From CAYZJV01 sp049310885 (lineage in GTDB: Bacteria > Spirochaetota > Spirochaetia > Sphaerochaetales > Sphaerochaetaceae): DNA of 64,000 nt. The notes beneath the pieces are model-generated. The model searched no databases, was not told the DNA's origin, and was given only the letters and a program-made list of their open reading frames with translations. The position numbers and the translations under genes were made by a program. The stretch covers positions 372,001 through 436,000 of the forward strand of contig NZ_JBMDYO010000001.1 of NCBI RefSeq assembly GCF_049310885.1, read 5' to 3'. Positions 26,700-35,634 of this stretch are shown here, one piece after another. The stretch's first letter is position 1; every line of letters starts with the position of its first letter.

Positions 26700-29387
26700 T
26701 CAATGTCGTTTTTTTAACATTTGCTTTAATGTCGACCCTTCTACTGCCGGAGAGAAGAGAAAACCCTGATATGCGGCAACCCCAAGGGATCTGACAAATT
26801 CAAGCTGGGATACAATTTCAATACCCTCTACGATAACGGTGATATCTAGCTCCTTCGCCATTCCAATCATAGCCTTGAGAATTACCCCTTCATCAGAAGC
26901 CGGATAATCTTTGATGAATGAACGATCGATCTTCAGAACATCGATATCGAGACCATGCAGATAACTCAATGATGAAAAACCGGTTCCAAAATCATCAATC
27001 GCTACACGAATCCTTTCATCGTCCAATTGCCTAAGTACTGAATTGGCTACCTTGATATCAGTGAGCAAAGTACGCTCGGTTAACTCGATGACCAATGCTT
27101 CATGGGGTACGGAAAAGGCATCCAAGGCTCGTACGATTTGTGGGACGAGATCATCATCCTGGAGCTCAGTAGGACACAGATTGACAGAAATACTGAATCC
27201 AGATGGTCTATGGTCTCCCAAATCATGCAAAAAACTGGCAACTGTATGAACAACGTAGATTCCCAAGCTTCTCTCTAAACCATTTTGTTCCACAATCGGA
27301 ATAAACTCACCAGGAGAGATTGATCCTAGAGTTGGGTGCGTCCATCGAACCAAAGCCTCGGCACCAACTATCCTGTTCGTCGAAACTTCCACTACAGGCT
27401 GGAAATACAACTGAATATCTTCCCTCTCCAAAGCTTCAGGGAAGGCTTGTAGAATTGCGTGATATCGACGGAGATACGCATCCACGGACTCGTCATAACG
27501 CAGCAACCCCTCTTGCTGGAAGTGGTTTTGGGCAGCGATTGCCATTTTTGCCTGTGATAACATCATATTTGCATTCGCACAGGCATGACTGACCATGGAG
27601 ACTCCACATCGAATGCTGATACATTCTTTCTGATTATGGACATCCAGTGGTTTCTCAAAGGCTTTCCTTATCAAATCCAGAGCCTGTTCTTGAGCTTTTT
27701 TATCTACTGTAAGTGTGAGAACAAACGTATCGGGAGAATATTGGATTATGAGATCATCATCGGCAATGACTTCTGAGAGCCTCTCTCGAGTCCGTGCATT
27801 GAGAACATAATGTTCCTCCAAGGTGTATTGAGCCTCAATCAGATCAATGTTAACCAACTTCATATAGATGAGAAGGAATGGTGAATCTTGGGTCCTTTTC
27901 TTCTCAATCAACGTTATTGGGAACATATCGAGTTCTTCGGTCTCAGTTGTGCCCGATATGATCAACTGATCGAAGGACTCTCGAGAAAAATTCCTTGGAT
28001 ACGAATATAGCCCCACATTGTGCACCACATGGCCTTGATTTTGCGCTATTCTGCTTAACATGAGATGGGTTAATCCGATGTGTCGCTTGCCTTGTAACCA
28101 AACGAAACCTTTCCATGATTTGACGTCCATACCACCATCTGATGCATTGGCTAACTTATCATGAGCGTTATAGAAAGAACCATCCAAATTGAATACACCA
28201 TGCTTTCCTGCCCTAATCTCATCACTACGCAGATCGGTCATCAGCTCAAATGTGTGGTTGCAATAAGTTATGTGCATCAAAGTATCAGTTATCACGACAC
28301 CATCGTGTGACTGGTCAGAAACCAGATTGCTTACTGACAACAACTCTCGGTCATTTCTTCTAAAATATGCCAATAGATTGATAAATCCAGCCAACAAGAA
28401 GATCAAGAATGCCAAAACCCATCGAAGTTCCTCGTTTCTCAACAGAAAAGAATCTTCCAGAATAGCGACATCCTCATCGGAAAACGAAATTACCCCAATG
28501 AGGAAATGTGGATGAGTATCATAGAATGAACTGAGCCCAACATACGGATCGAACGTATTATAATGGAAGTTACGGTTATCTACTGAAAATTCTCCAGAGT
28601 TCTCGAATTCGGCCTCCTTGAGAATTCTTGGCATAAATATATTCACATCCCCATTCACGTAACCTGCGTCCTGTCCATGTGGTTTGCTATTGAAAAACAG
28701 ATTGCCTGAACTATCGACAAGGTAGAAACTCACCTCATCCGCATGTTCTGCGAAAAACTGACTTACAATTGAGAGAATATGATCTCCATCCACCATCATG
28801 GCAACCAATGATGAAGCCTTTCCTTCCCGATAGATCGGAATACCAGTGAGAACTATTTGAGTAATTGAGGAGATCGACGTACTAGGTGGGAGAGTCATCA
28901 GAGGAGAGAAGAAAAATCCGTCTTCCGGTAGCGACAATACATCCTGTCGGATCAGATTCCAGAATTCGGGGTATGGTACGCTATCTTCCACTACATTGTA
29001 TGAATCGCCCAAAGCCTCAAGCGCTAGTTTGGGGCCTTTTGGATCACCGCCGACAGCAAGGCCTTTGATATAGGAACGATTCTGGGCCATGCGCTCGAAG
29101 AACAGCTCTACTTCTCTCTGGTTCTCTGCGGTCGGATTGGCAAGGTAGGAGGACATTTCATTGGAATTCTTGATTAAATGCAAGGTAGAATAGTATTCAT
29201 CGAATACATTCGAAATCATGTAATCCATGAGGTTGAGGTGTCCGGTATGCTCTGAAATCACTTTTTGCCGTGCATTGGACTTTTCAAGCACGATCAACTG
29301 TTCGTACATAACAAGAAAAAGTAGTACGATAGGGATAATTGCCAAGAAACGCTTCAAAATGTTTATAATTAGTCGTTTCATTGTCAT
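26700..29387 (-). CDS. Cyclic-di-GMP phosphodiesterase (EAL) with degenerate GGDEF and extracytoplasmic sensor
   Basis: 895 residues. A membrane helix (about 8-28), a long periplasmic sensing region (about 30-325) and a second helix (about 328-350) are followed by a PAS-like segment (about 360-410). Then comes a GGDEF-like domain in which the active-site loop reads YSPDTFVLTL, so cyclase activity should be lost. The EAL domain (about 640-890) is intact: EALVRW, SVNLCP, ELTERTL, DDFGTGFSS, KIDRSF, EGIE and AYQGFLFS. It should hydrolyse c-di-GMP in response to an external signal. ATG 29387 or 29381 are both possible. Confidence 0.87.
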   Translation of the reverse strand: MTMKRLIINILKRFLAIIPIVLLFLVMYEQLIVLEKSNARQKVISEHTGHLNLMDYMISNVFDEYYSTLHLIKNSNEMSSYLANPTAENQREVELFFERMAQNRSYIKGLAVGGDPKGPKLALEALGDSYNVVEDSVPYPEFWNLIRQDVLSLPEDGFFFSPLMTLPPSTSISSITQIVLTGIPIYREGKASSLVAMMVDGDHILSIVSQFFAEHADEVSFYLVDSSGNLFFNSKPHGQDAGYVNGDVNIFMPRILKEAEFENSGEFSVDNRNFHYNTFDPYVGLSSFYDTHPHFLIGVISFSDEDVAILEDSFLLRNEELRWVLAFLIFLLAGFINLLAYFRRNDRELLSVSNLVSDQSHDGVVITDTLMHITYCNHTFELMTDLRSDEIRAGKHGVFNLDGSFYNAHDKLANASDGGMDVKSWKGFVWLQGKRHIGLTHLMLSRIAQNQGHVVHNVGLYSYPRNFSRESFDQLIISGTTETEELDMFPITLIEKKRTQDSPFLLIYMKLVNIDLIEAQYTLEEHYVLNARTRERLSEVIADDDLIIQYSPDTFVLTLTVDKKAQEQALDLIRKAFEKPLDVHNQKECISIRCGVSMVSHACANANMMLSQAKMAIAAQNHFQQEGLLRYDESVDAYLRRYHAILQAFPEALEREDIQLYFQPVVEVSTNRIVGAEALVRWTHPTLGSISPGEFIPIVEQNGLERSLGIYVVHTVASFLHDLGDHRPSGFSISVNLCPTELQDDDLVPQIVRALDAFSVPHEALVIELTERTLLTDIKVANSVLRQLDDERIRVAIDDFGTGFSSLSYLHGLDIDVLKIDRSFIKDYPASDEGVILKAMIGMAKELDITVIVEGIEIVSQLEFVRSLGVAAYQGFLFSPAVEGSTLKQMLKKRH

Positions 29388-29507
29388 ATACTAATGCAAT
29401 CCAAATACATATACAATCAAAATTATCCTGCAGTATCGAGAATGATTGATAAGTAAATCCTTACATGATAGATTTACAGCACCTCCTAAAAGATAAGGAA
29501 TCCTTAC

Positions 29508-30689
29508 ATGCACCCTATCATACTATTCATTGGTTTCTTCTTTTTTGCTGTCGCATACAATCTGATTGGACCATTAGCGACGAATATCATGCAAACCACC
29601 GGACTTACACTCACCGAATCGGGGAGCCTCGTAAGTTTTCAACAAATCGGGGCTCTACTCTCCATGATAGCCTCACTCGTCCTAATGAAGAAGTTGAAAC
29701 AATCGACTGTAGCGAAGATCGGTTACCTGTTCCTCATATTGGCATTGACCGGTATAGCTTTCTCAACGGGGAACATAGCGCTCTTTATATTCTATCTGGT
29801 ATTGGGTTTGGGAACCTTTCTCATCGATAGTGGATCGAATGCAGCCTTGGCTGGTGATTATTACGAAAAACGCTCCTTATACATCCCCTTGCTCCATTTT
29901 TGTTATAGCGCTGGGGCAATCGCTACCGGATACCTCATTCTTCCCTTTAAGGGCTCTGATTGGCCATGGGCATATGCAATGATAGGAATTATTCTCTTGG
30001 CCATCCTATTGGTAGGAACGGTTGAACAAAAGCTTCGGCGAAAAAGGGATGCTGAAACAAAGATGAACTTGGAGGAATCTTCCCCAGAAATGATCCAAGC
30101 CGGGCCAATCCTTCCTATCCTGAAAGATAAACCCTTTATCATCTATACTGCTGTCATTATGCTCTATATGGGGAGCCAAGTAGTGTGCGCTGCATGGATT
30201 CCTGTATATGTAGAGATCGAACTGGTACAACCTGCAGCAATAACCGCAACTTCGCTGACTGTGTTCTGGGTAGGTACCGCGATATCGAGGCTTATTGCAG
30301 GACCTTTGATGAACAAGGGCGAAAAACCATTCAATCTCTCAATATATGGTATGGTGCTTGCTGGATTATCGCTAGTAATGGCCACGCTATCTTCTCATAT
30401 CTATGCAGTCTTGTTTTTCGTTATGCTCTGTGGTTTTTTTGCTGGAGCGACCATTCCCATGTATATTGTGATCACCTCTACATGGTATCCGAGGAATACA
30501 GCATTCATCTCCCTCTCCTATATTCTTGCGGGAACGATAGGAAGAATGATTTTCCCTTGGTTGGTAACAGTCATCGGTTCATTCACATCGCTAGGTTTCG
30601 CACTCCTAATCAGCAGCGGTCTATTCTTCATTTCTGCAGTTCTTATACTTTTGGTTAAGCGACTGGTTGCGGATAGACCGTCTTTTTGA
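29508..30689 (+). CDS. MFS transporter
   Basis: 393 residues with about twelve hydrophobic segments in two halves. A cytoplasmic loop of about 30 charged residues near 170-200 (EQKLRRKRDAETKMNLEESS) separates them. It fits the major facilitator superfamily. The substrate is not indicated; the fold and length resemble fucose/sugar-type or putative metabolite exporters. It is divergent from the EAL gene and 55 bases upstream of yjbQ. Confidence 0.82.
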   Translation: MHPIILFIGFFFFAVAYNLIGPLATNIMQTTGLTLTESGSLVSFQQIGALLSMIASLVLMKKLKQSTVAKIGYLFLILALTGIAFSTGNIALFIFYLVLGLGTFLIDSGSNAALAGDYYEKRSLYIPLLHFCYSAGAIATGYLILPFKGSDWPWAYAMIGIILLAILLVGTVEQKLRRKRDAETKMNLEESSPEMIQAGPILPILKDKPFIIYTAVIMLYMGSQVVCAAWIPVYVEIELVQPAAITATSLTVFWVGTAISRLIAGPLMNKGEKPFNLSIYGMVLAGLSLVMATLSSHIYAVLFFVMLCGFFAGATIPMYIVITSTWYPRNTAFISLSYILAGTIGRMIFPWLVTVIGSFTSLGFALLISSGLFFISAVLILLVKRLVADRPSF

Positions 30690-30744
30690 TATTTGCGTCA
30701 AGCGAGAGATCCATGGTAACATACAAAATACAGGAGGATTGTGT

Positions 30745-31161
30745 ATGAAATCGTATCGTAAGGAACTGCATTTCCATCTTCCCTCCCGACGAGCTCTTGT
30801 CAATATCACCCAGGATGTAAGGGATGCAATAGGTGAAAGTGGTGTATCCCAAGGTCTGGTGTTGGTAAATGCCATGAATATAACCGCCAGTGTGTTCATC
30901 AACGATGATGAACGCGGACTCCATAACGATTATGAGAAGTGGCTCGAAAAACTCGCTCCAGAGAAGCCCTACTCCCAATATCAACACAACGGCTTCGAAG
31001 ATAATGCCGATGCTCACCTCAAAAGAACCATCATGGGTCGCGAGACTGTAGTTGCCATCACCAACGGAGACTTGGATTTCGGTACATGGGAACAGATCTT
31101 TTACTTCGAGTTCGATGGGAAACGGGACAAACGGGTGCTGATCAAGATCATCGGGGAATGA
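30745..31161 (+). CDS. YjbQ-family protein (UPF0047, secondary thiamine-phosphate synthase)
   Basis: 138 residues. Family motifs are LVNAMNITASVFINDDE, HNGFEDNADAHLKRTIMGRE and LDFGTWEQIFYFEFDG. Members have weak thiamine-phosphate synthase activity; their main role is unclear. ATG 30745 follows AGGAGG by 7 bases. An upstream in-frame reading overlaps the MFS gene and is not preferred. A degraded second copy lies 1 kb downstream beyond brnTA (32062-32286). Confidence 0.88.
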   Translation: MKSYRKELHFHLPSRRALVNITQDVRDAIGESGVSQGLVLVNAMNITASVFINDDERGLHNDYEKWLEKLAPEKPYSQYQHNGFEDNADAHLKRTIMGRETVVAITNGDLDFGTWEQIFYFEFDGKRDKRVLIKIIGE

Positions 31162-31168
31162 ATGGTAT

Positions 31169-31364
31169 GCAAGCAAGCTTTCGTTCCCGGCTCTCGTTCG
31201 GAAATGCAAGATGTCTTTCGTTTCCTGCACTCGTTCGGCAATACAAGCGAGCTTTTGTTTCCTGCACTCGTTCGGTAATGGATCCACTACGTGGCTCCGC
31301 TACTCTCACTTTGTTGGGAAATGTGCCACTTCGTGGTCCCGCTGCCCTCGCTTCGTTTGGAAAT
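31169..31364 (+). repeat. Tandem repeat array (three 37-bp units plus two related 42-43-bp units)
   Basis: Units are 31169-31205, 31206-31242 and 31243-31279 (37 bases each), then 31280-31322 (43) and 31323-31364 (42). The first three share a CTCGTTCGG-x-AAT end. The last two share a CGTGG-x-CCCGCT centre and a GGAAAT end. It starts 7 bases after the yjbQ stop. Part of the same sequence occurs once at 781-818. There are no spacers, so it is not a CRISPR array. Function is unknown; an intergenic mobile or mRNA-end element is possible. Confidence 0.75.
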
Positions 31365-31369
31365 GAACT

Positions 31370-31690
31370 TCAAGGATCTTCATTAATTTCGGGTGTGTCC
31401 CTCTCTTTACCATAAGAAGGGGCGGTTTCCCTGAGCATTTCTTTCCGAAGGATTTTATTTATTCTAGTTTGGTAACCTTTCCCTTTCGATCTATAATACT
31501 CAAGTACATCGGCATCAAGTTTGATGCTGATAGCTTTTTTAACGGGAACTACCTTGTAGTGTTCTCTTGGGACTACTCTTTTAAACATCTCTAGAAATTG
31601 TGGAGTAAGTTCCGGAATATCCGAAAAATCTATATTCCGACTTCTCAATTCTTTAAGCTCCTTGTCTGTCCAATCTTCTTTACCCACCAT
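31370..31690 (-). CDS. brnA: BrnA-type antitoxin
   Basis: 106 residues from ATG 31690. The N-terminal half has DWTDKELKELRSRNIDFSDI, then IPELTPQFLEMFKR. The C-terminal half is a ribbon-helix-helix-like DNA-binding part (KKAISIKLDADVLEYYRSKG, then GYQTRINKILRKEM), the hallmark of BrnA. It binds and silences BrnT and represses its own operon. AGAAGGA stands 7 bases before ATG 31690; a second ATG at 31708 is also in frame. It overlaps the 3' end of the brnT frame by 11 bases, as in intact brnTA pairs. Confidence 0.85.
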   Translation of the reverse strand: MVGKEDWTDKELKELRSRNIDFSDIPELTPQFLEMFKRVVPREHYKVVPVKKAISIKLDADVLEYYRSKGKGYQTRINKILRKEMLRETAPSYGKERDTPEINEDP

Positions 31691-31985
31691 AATATAATCC
31701 TTCTTCATGTCTCGTTGCTCGACGAGTAGATATCAATCGTATTCTACCGTTTCGTTCGGTCGAGCAGACAATCAACACCAATACTGTTCTTCTGGATACA
31801 TTTCCAACTGTGATGTACCGAACCTCAGTATCGGAGTGCAGAACATCACAAAATTCAATCCGCCTAGGATCGAGAAACACTGGACGAGCACTTTCAAAAG
31901 CAATTCCATGCTTCTTTTCATTCGCCCTTGCTTTATCCTCATCTCACTCGAAACACCCATCATCGCTGATTATTGTCCGTCCCAT
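31680..31985 (-). pseudogene. brnT: BrnT-type toxin with an in-frame TGA
   Basis: A continuous 101-codon frame reads as BrnT ribonuclease toxin: MGRTIISDDGCFE, stop, DEDKARANEKKHGIAFESAR, then VFLDPRRIEF and RLISTRRATRHEE. The only defect is TGA at 31946-31944 exactly where the family has the Trp of the FEWD-x-NK motif (TGG to TGA). Everything downstream is intact. A truncated start after the stop would lack the N-terminal strand and the KHG motif region. The toxin is probably inactive, unless the TGA is read through. Confidence 0.75.
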
Positions 31986-32002
31986 GCTGCTTCTTCTCAC
32001 CT

Positions 32003-32036
32003 TAGTATATACTATTGAATCTATATCGTATAGTAT
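32003..32036. promoter_or_regulatory. Probable brnTA operator
   Basis: TAGTATATACTA (32003-32014) is a perfect 12-bp palindrome. ATACTAT (32009-32015) and ATAGTAT (32030-32036) form an overlapping inverted repeat. They lie 18 to 51 bases upstream of the brnT start in AT-rich DNA, where BrnA autoregulation would be expected. Confidence 0.45.
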
Positions 32037-32061
32037 TTTCTAGGTTCTAGACTTGTATCTA

Positions 32062-32286
32062 GACAGCATCGATAATTCCTTCGACAGTTGGCAACCATAT
32101 GCACCTAAACCCAGTATTGAATGCCATAAGATTATTTCCGGTTTGTTCATTAACGCCGATGCCTACCTAAAATGGACCATCATGGGTCGTGAGACCATGG
32201 TTGCAATCACAAAAGGAGATCTAGATTCCGGCACATGGGAACAGATTTTTACTTTACATTCAATGGAAATCGGTATTAGTGAGTAA
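32062..32286 (+). pseudogene. Degraded yjbQ fragment
   Basis: The frame contains NADAYLKWTIMGRETMV, then AITKGDLDSGTWEQIF. It matches the C-terminal half of the intact YjbQ at 30745-31161 (NADAHLKRTIMGRETVV, then AITNGDLDFGTWEQIF). The preceding part (SWQPYAPKPSIECHK) aligns only loosely with the KWLEKLAPEKPYSQYQHN region, and the tail diverges before the normal C-terminus. No start or ribosome-binding site fits a functional gene. It is a remnant of a second copy, so the brnTA locus lies between an intact and a broken yjbQ. Confidence 0.75.
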
Positions 32287-32347
32287 TGATCAGGCTCAAT
32301 ACGTAAAGAGGAACTCCAGTAGTTGTTGTCTATACGTAGGATAGACT

Positions 32348-33025
32348 CTATGGACGGCTATTATAATCCTGGAACTCTTTAAGATGCTCATTCCTTCCTA
32401 TAACGACAATTTCGTCGTTCCTATACAAAATTGTATCCGGAGAGATATCTACCTCAGTCTTTTCTTCATGAGTTATGGCAATGATATTCAGTTTGAATCG
32501 CTTTCTGAAATTCATTTGTTCAATCGTTTTTTGATCGAAATGCTTGGAAAGTAAAATTTCTGAAATGGAGATATCCTCATCCAATTCCAAGAAATCGAGA
32601 GTCCTTAAAGTTACCAATGATTTAGCAAGTCTCACTCCCATCTCAGTCTCGGGGTACACGACTTCAGCACCGATCTTCTTCAACACCCTACCATGATCAT
32701 CACTATTGGCTTTGGCAATAACTCTGGGAATACCCAATTCCAACACATTCAATGTTGTGAGGATATTGCTTTCGATATCCTTGCCGATACAGACTATTAC
32801 AGTCCCACAATGGGAAATGCCTGTATCAATCAAGATATCTTCGCTAATCTGTTCTACAGGGTATACGTGTTCCACTACATCCTTGATAGCATCGAGTTTC
32901 CACTCATCCTTCTCAAGAACAACTACTTCTTTCCCTGATTTTACCAACTCCAGTGCCAAGGCTGTTCCAAATTTTCCCAAACCTATAATGCCGAATGAAT
33001 TAATATCATGTCCAGAATGTTTCAT
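32348..33025 (-). CDS. Trk/Ktr potassium-uptake regulatory subunit
   Basis: 225 residues. The N-terminal RCK/TrkA_N domain has a Rossmann motif GIIGLGKFGTALALELVKSG that binds nucleotide. A C-terminal TrkA_C domain occupies about 140-220. The single N+C module fits KtrA-type gating subunits, which bind the membrane channel on the cytoplasmic side. AGAGAGG precedes the ATG by 6 bases. The channel gene lies 51 bases upstream on the same strand. Confidence 0.9.
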   Translation of the reverse strand: MKHSGHDINSFGIIGLGKFGTALALELVKSGKEVVVLEKDEWKLDAIKDVVEHVYPVEQISEDILIDTGISHCGTVIVCIGKDIESNILTTLNVLELGIPRVIAKANSDDHGRVLKKIGAEVVYPETEMGVRLAKSLVTLRTLDFLELDEDISISEILLSKHFDQKTIEQMNFRKRFKLNIIAITHEEKTEVDISPDTILYRNDEIVVIGRNEHLKEFQDYNSRP

Positions 33026-33076
33026 ACTATACCTCTCTCAAATGGCTGGTTCCTTTTTACTTACTTCGTTTGACAA

Positions 33077-34378
33077 TCAACCAATGAAGATCCGTTCTTC
33101 CACATGCTTGAGTCGGGTCTCCCGTCTCTTCATACTTGTTGCAACTGTAATGGGGCCAAGTCTTCCTACAAACATCATAGCTATAAGGATGAATTTGGAA
33201 GCTGCACCAATCTCAGTAGTAATTCCAGTTGAAAGTCCGACTGTAGCAAAAGCAGACACTACCTCGAAGACTATCTGGTCAAACCCGAAAGATCCCCTCT
33301 CAGCCAGAGCAACACCCAGAATACCCAGAGTTACGGTAAGTAAGGCCAGAAGCAATACTTGGAATGCCTTGAGGATACTATCTTCCGGAATGCGCCTTCG
33401 AAAAGCAGCAGGTTGTACTCCTACTACAAGACTCTTCAGACTCAACCAGATTGCAAAAGTCGTTGTAGTCTTGATACCGCCTCCAGTCGACCCAGGAGAG
33501 GCTCCAATGAACATCAAGAGAACAATAAAGAACAGGGTAAACTGGGAAAGAGCTCCTGTATCAAGTGTATTGAATCCCGCAGTCCTTGCAGTAACACTTT
33601 GGAAGAGAGCCGATAGAATATCCACTCGTTCACCTACTATCACTACGATAGTTCCAAATGTAATAAGGAATAGGGTCATTGAAAGGACAATCTTCGTGTG
33701 CATAGCGAATTTTCGAAAATGCCAACGTTTACGGAACACATCGCTGAGAACGAAGAAACCAAGTCCCCCGGTGATGATCAAAAACATGGTTACGGCATTG
33801 AGCAGAATATTATGCCGATAGTTTGTCATACTGTCGAAATTACCCATAAGATCGAAACCTGCATTATTGAAGGCTGATATTGCATGGAACAGACTATGAC
33901 CAAGGGCATCCCATGGAGAGAAATCATGACGAAACACTAAAAATCCGAGGACGGTACCAATCACTTGAAAAAGGAAGGAAGCGAAAACGACGGTCTTGAC
34001 AATAACCAACGTTCCCCTCAGCGTGCCGAGATTATAGGCTTCACTGAGCATATTTCTCTGGGATATGCCAACATCCCACCCCAGTATGAGAACAATGGAC
34101 ATGATTACTGCAGCAAATCCCATTCCTCCCAAAAGAATCAACAAGGCAACGATTGCCCTACCGAATAGATTGAATGTCGCCGCTACATCCACTGTCACTA
34201 AACCGGTCACACAAACAGCGCTGAATGAGGTGAAAAGTGCATCAATATAGGAGATTGAAACTCCCTCCCTATGGGCAAAGGGAAGAGAGAGAAGAAGAGA
34301 TCCTGTGAAGATGATGACTAGGAATCCAGAAAGCAGATACTGGCTAGGTGATACAGAACGCTTCAAAGTAGTTTTCAT
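33077..34378 (-). CDS. TrkH/KtrB-family potassium transporter
   Basis: 433 residues with repeated membrane-loop-membrane units and selectivity-filter-like segments (SAVCVTGLVTVD, AFNNAGFDLMG, TARTAGFNTLD, VGLSTGIT). It is the K+-translocating subunit, gated by the RCK protein encoded immediately downstream. The length and lack of extra N-terminal helices favour KtrB over TrkH. It is divergent from the DUF2974 gene. Confidence 0.9.
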   Translation of the reverse strand: MKTTLKRSVSPSQYLLSGFLVIIFTGSLLLSLPFAHREGVSISYIDALFTSFSAVCVTGLVTVDVAATFNLFGRAIVALLILLGGMGFAAVIMSIVLILGWDVGISQRNMLSEAYNLGTLRGTLVIVKTVVFASFLFQVIGTVLGFLVFRHDFSPWDALGHSLFHAISAFNNAGFDLMGNFDSMTNYRHNILLNAVTMFLIITGGLGFFVLSDVFRKRWHFRKFAMHTKIVLSMTLFLITFGTIVVIVGERVDILSALFQSVTARTAGFNTLDTGALSQFTLFFIVLLMFIGASPGSTGGGIKTTTTFAIWLSLKSLVVGVQPAAFRRRIPEDSILKAFQVLLLALLTVTLGILGVALAERGSFGFDQIVFEVVSAFATVGLSTGITTEIGAASKFILIAMMFVGRLGPITVATSMKRRETRLKHVEERIFIG

Positions 34379-34450
34379 TCTGCGCTAGAGTCTATCACTG
34401 CTTTCCAATCGAATCAATAATATCTATAATCTACATCAAGGAGAGCAAAG

Positions 34451-35620
34451 ATGGCTGATCTGTATGATTATCTCACTTGGCGTGGGGATATTACCTTCGG
34501 TCGGAGTCCTCTTAACGAAATAGACAACTTGATATTCTCTATCCTCGCATATGGAAAGTACGGCAAGATATTCCAAAACCTTCCCGACCAAGAGAGCTTA
34601 CCCCTCGTAGAAGTTGCGAAGGAATATGGAAGAAGAGAGGAAGCGCAGAAAGAAAAGGAGAAGAACCTTGGCTTTTTCGCTGAAGTTCCGCTCCTCTTGG
34701 AAAAAGCCGCAGCGACTAGACGGTTTGCAAAGGTTCGGCTAAGTCGATTCGTAGACGAGTTGGACCAGAATCGGACAATACAATTCGCTGCTATGGTTTT
34801 CTCAATGGGAAAAAACAATCATTATATTGCATTCAGAGGTACTGATACCAATCTGGTCGGATGGAAAGAAGATCTCCAAATGAGTTTCAGGGAGGAGATA
34901 CCAGCACAAAATTCAGGTGCATCGTATCTCCACCAAGTCGTATCGGAACTACCTGGTGTATTCGCTGTCGGAGGACACTCGAAGGGAGGCAATGTAGCTG
35001 TATTTGCATCAGTCAAGGCATCAACTGAAGAGCGGACTCGAATCCAGGCCGTATACAACAACGATGGGCCTGGTTTCCATCCGGAATTCATCGAGAGCGC
35101 ACCTTACAAAGAAATGTTTTCAAGAATATATGTATTCATCCCAAAATCTTCCATAGTAGGCATCCTCCTCGAACATGGAGGAGATTATTCGGTTATTGGG
35201 AGTAAGCAGATCAGTATTCTTCAACACGATCCTTTCTCATGGGAGATCGAGGGACCTCACTTCCGGAAGGAAGAGGGGTTAGCAAAGGGTACTCTAGCAA
35301 TGAAAAGCGCAATTCGATCATGGCTGGCAACCGTTTCTAAGGAGGAACGGGAACAATTCGTAAAAGGGTTTTGTGAACTCATTGAAGCAACAGGAGCCCA
35401 AACGTTGGAGGATCTTACCAACGATAAACTCCAATCTGCGTATGCAATTCTAAGAGCCTACACGCATATGGGTAGGCAGTCGAGGGCAAATCTCAAGAAA
35501 ACGATGGATATCCTATTCAAGGAGAGTAGGAAGTCATTTGCAGAGACTATTCTAGAGGGGATAGACCACCTTCTCCCAAAGAAACACAATCAAAAGACAA
35601 TTGAATCGGATAGAGCATAG
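34451..35620 (+). CDS. DUF2974 (Mbeg1-like) alpha/beta hydrolase
   Basis: 389 residues. The N-terminal DLYDYLTWRGDITFGRSPLN is typical of the DUF2974 family. The lipase-like nucleophile elbow GGHSKGGNVAVF holds the probable catalytic serine near residue 180. Its substrate is unknown; lipid or ester cleavage is likely from the fold. AAGGAG lies 6 bases before the ATG. It is convergent with the hemerythrin gene. Confidence 0.82.
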   Translation: MADLYDYLTWRGDITFGRSPLNEIDNLIFSILAYGKYGKIFQNLPDQESLPLVEVAKEYGRREEAQKEKEKNLGFFAEVPLLLEKAAATRRFAKVRLSRFVDELDQNRTIQFAAMVFSMGKNNHYIAFRGTDTNLVGWKEDLQMSFREEIPAQNSGASYLHQVVSELPGVFAVGGHSKGGNVAVFASVKASTEERTRIQAVYNNDGPGFHPEFIESAPYKEMFSRIYVFIPKSSIVGILLEHGGDYSVIGSKQISILQHDPFSWEIEGPHFRKEEGLAKGTLAMKSAIRSWLATVSKEEREQFVKGFCELIEATGAQTLEDLTNDKLQSAYAILRAYTHMGRQSRANLKKTMDILFKESRKSFAETILEGIDHLLPKKHNQKTIESDRA

Positions 35621-35634
35621 CCCCACTTCAAGAA

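Noticed and set aside
31169..31364. Possible CRISPR array
   Set aside because: Units are directly adjacent, vary in length and have no unique spacers; no cas genes are present.
31680..31985. Selenocysteine at the in-frame TGA of brnT
   Set aside because: The TGA replaces a Trp, not a Cys, and no SECIS-like hairpin is evident after it. A point mutation is simpler.
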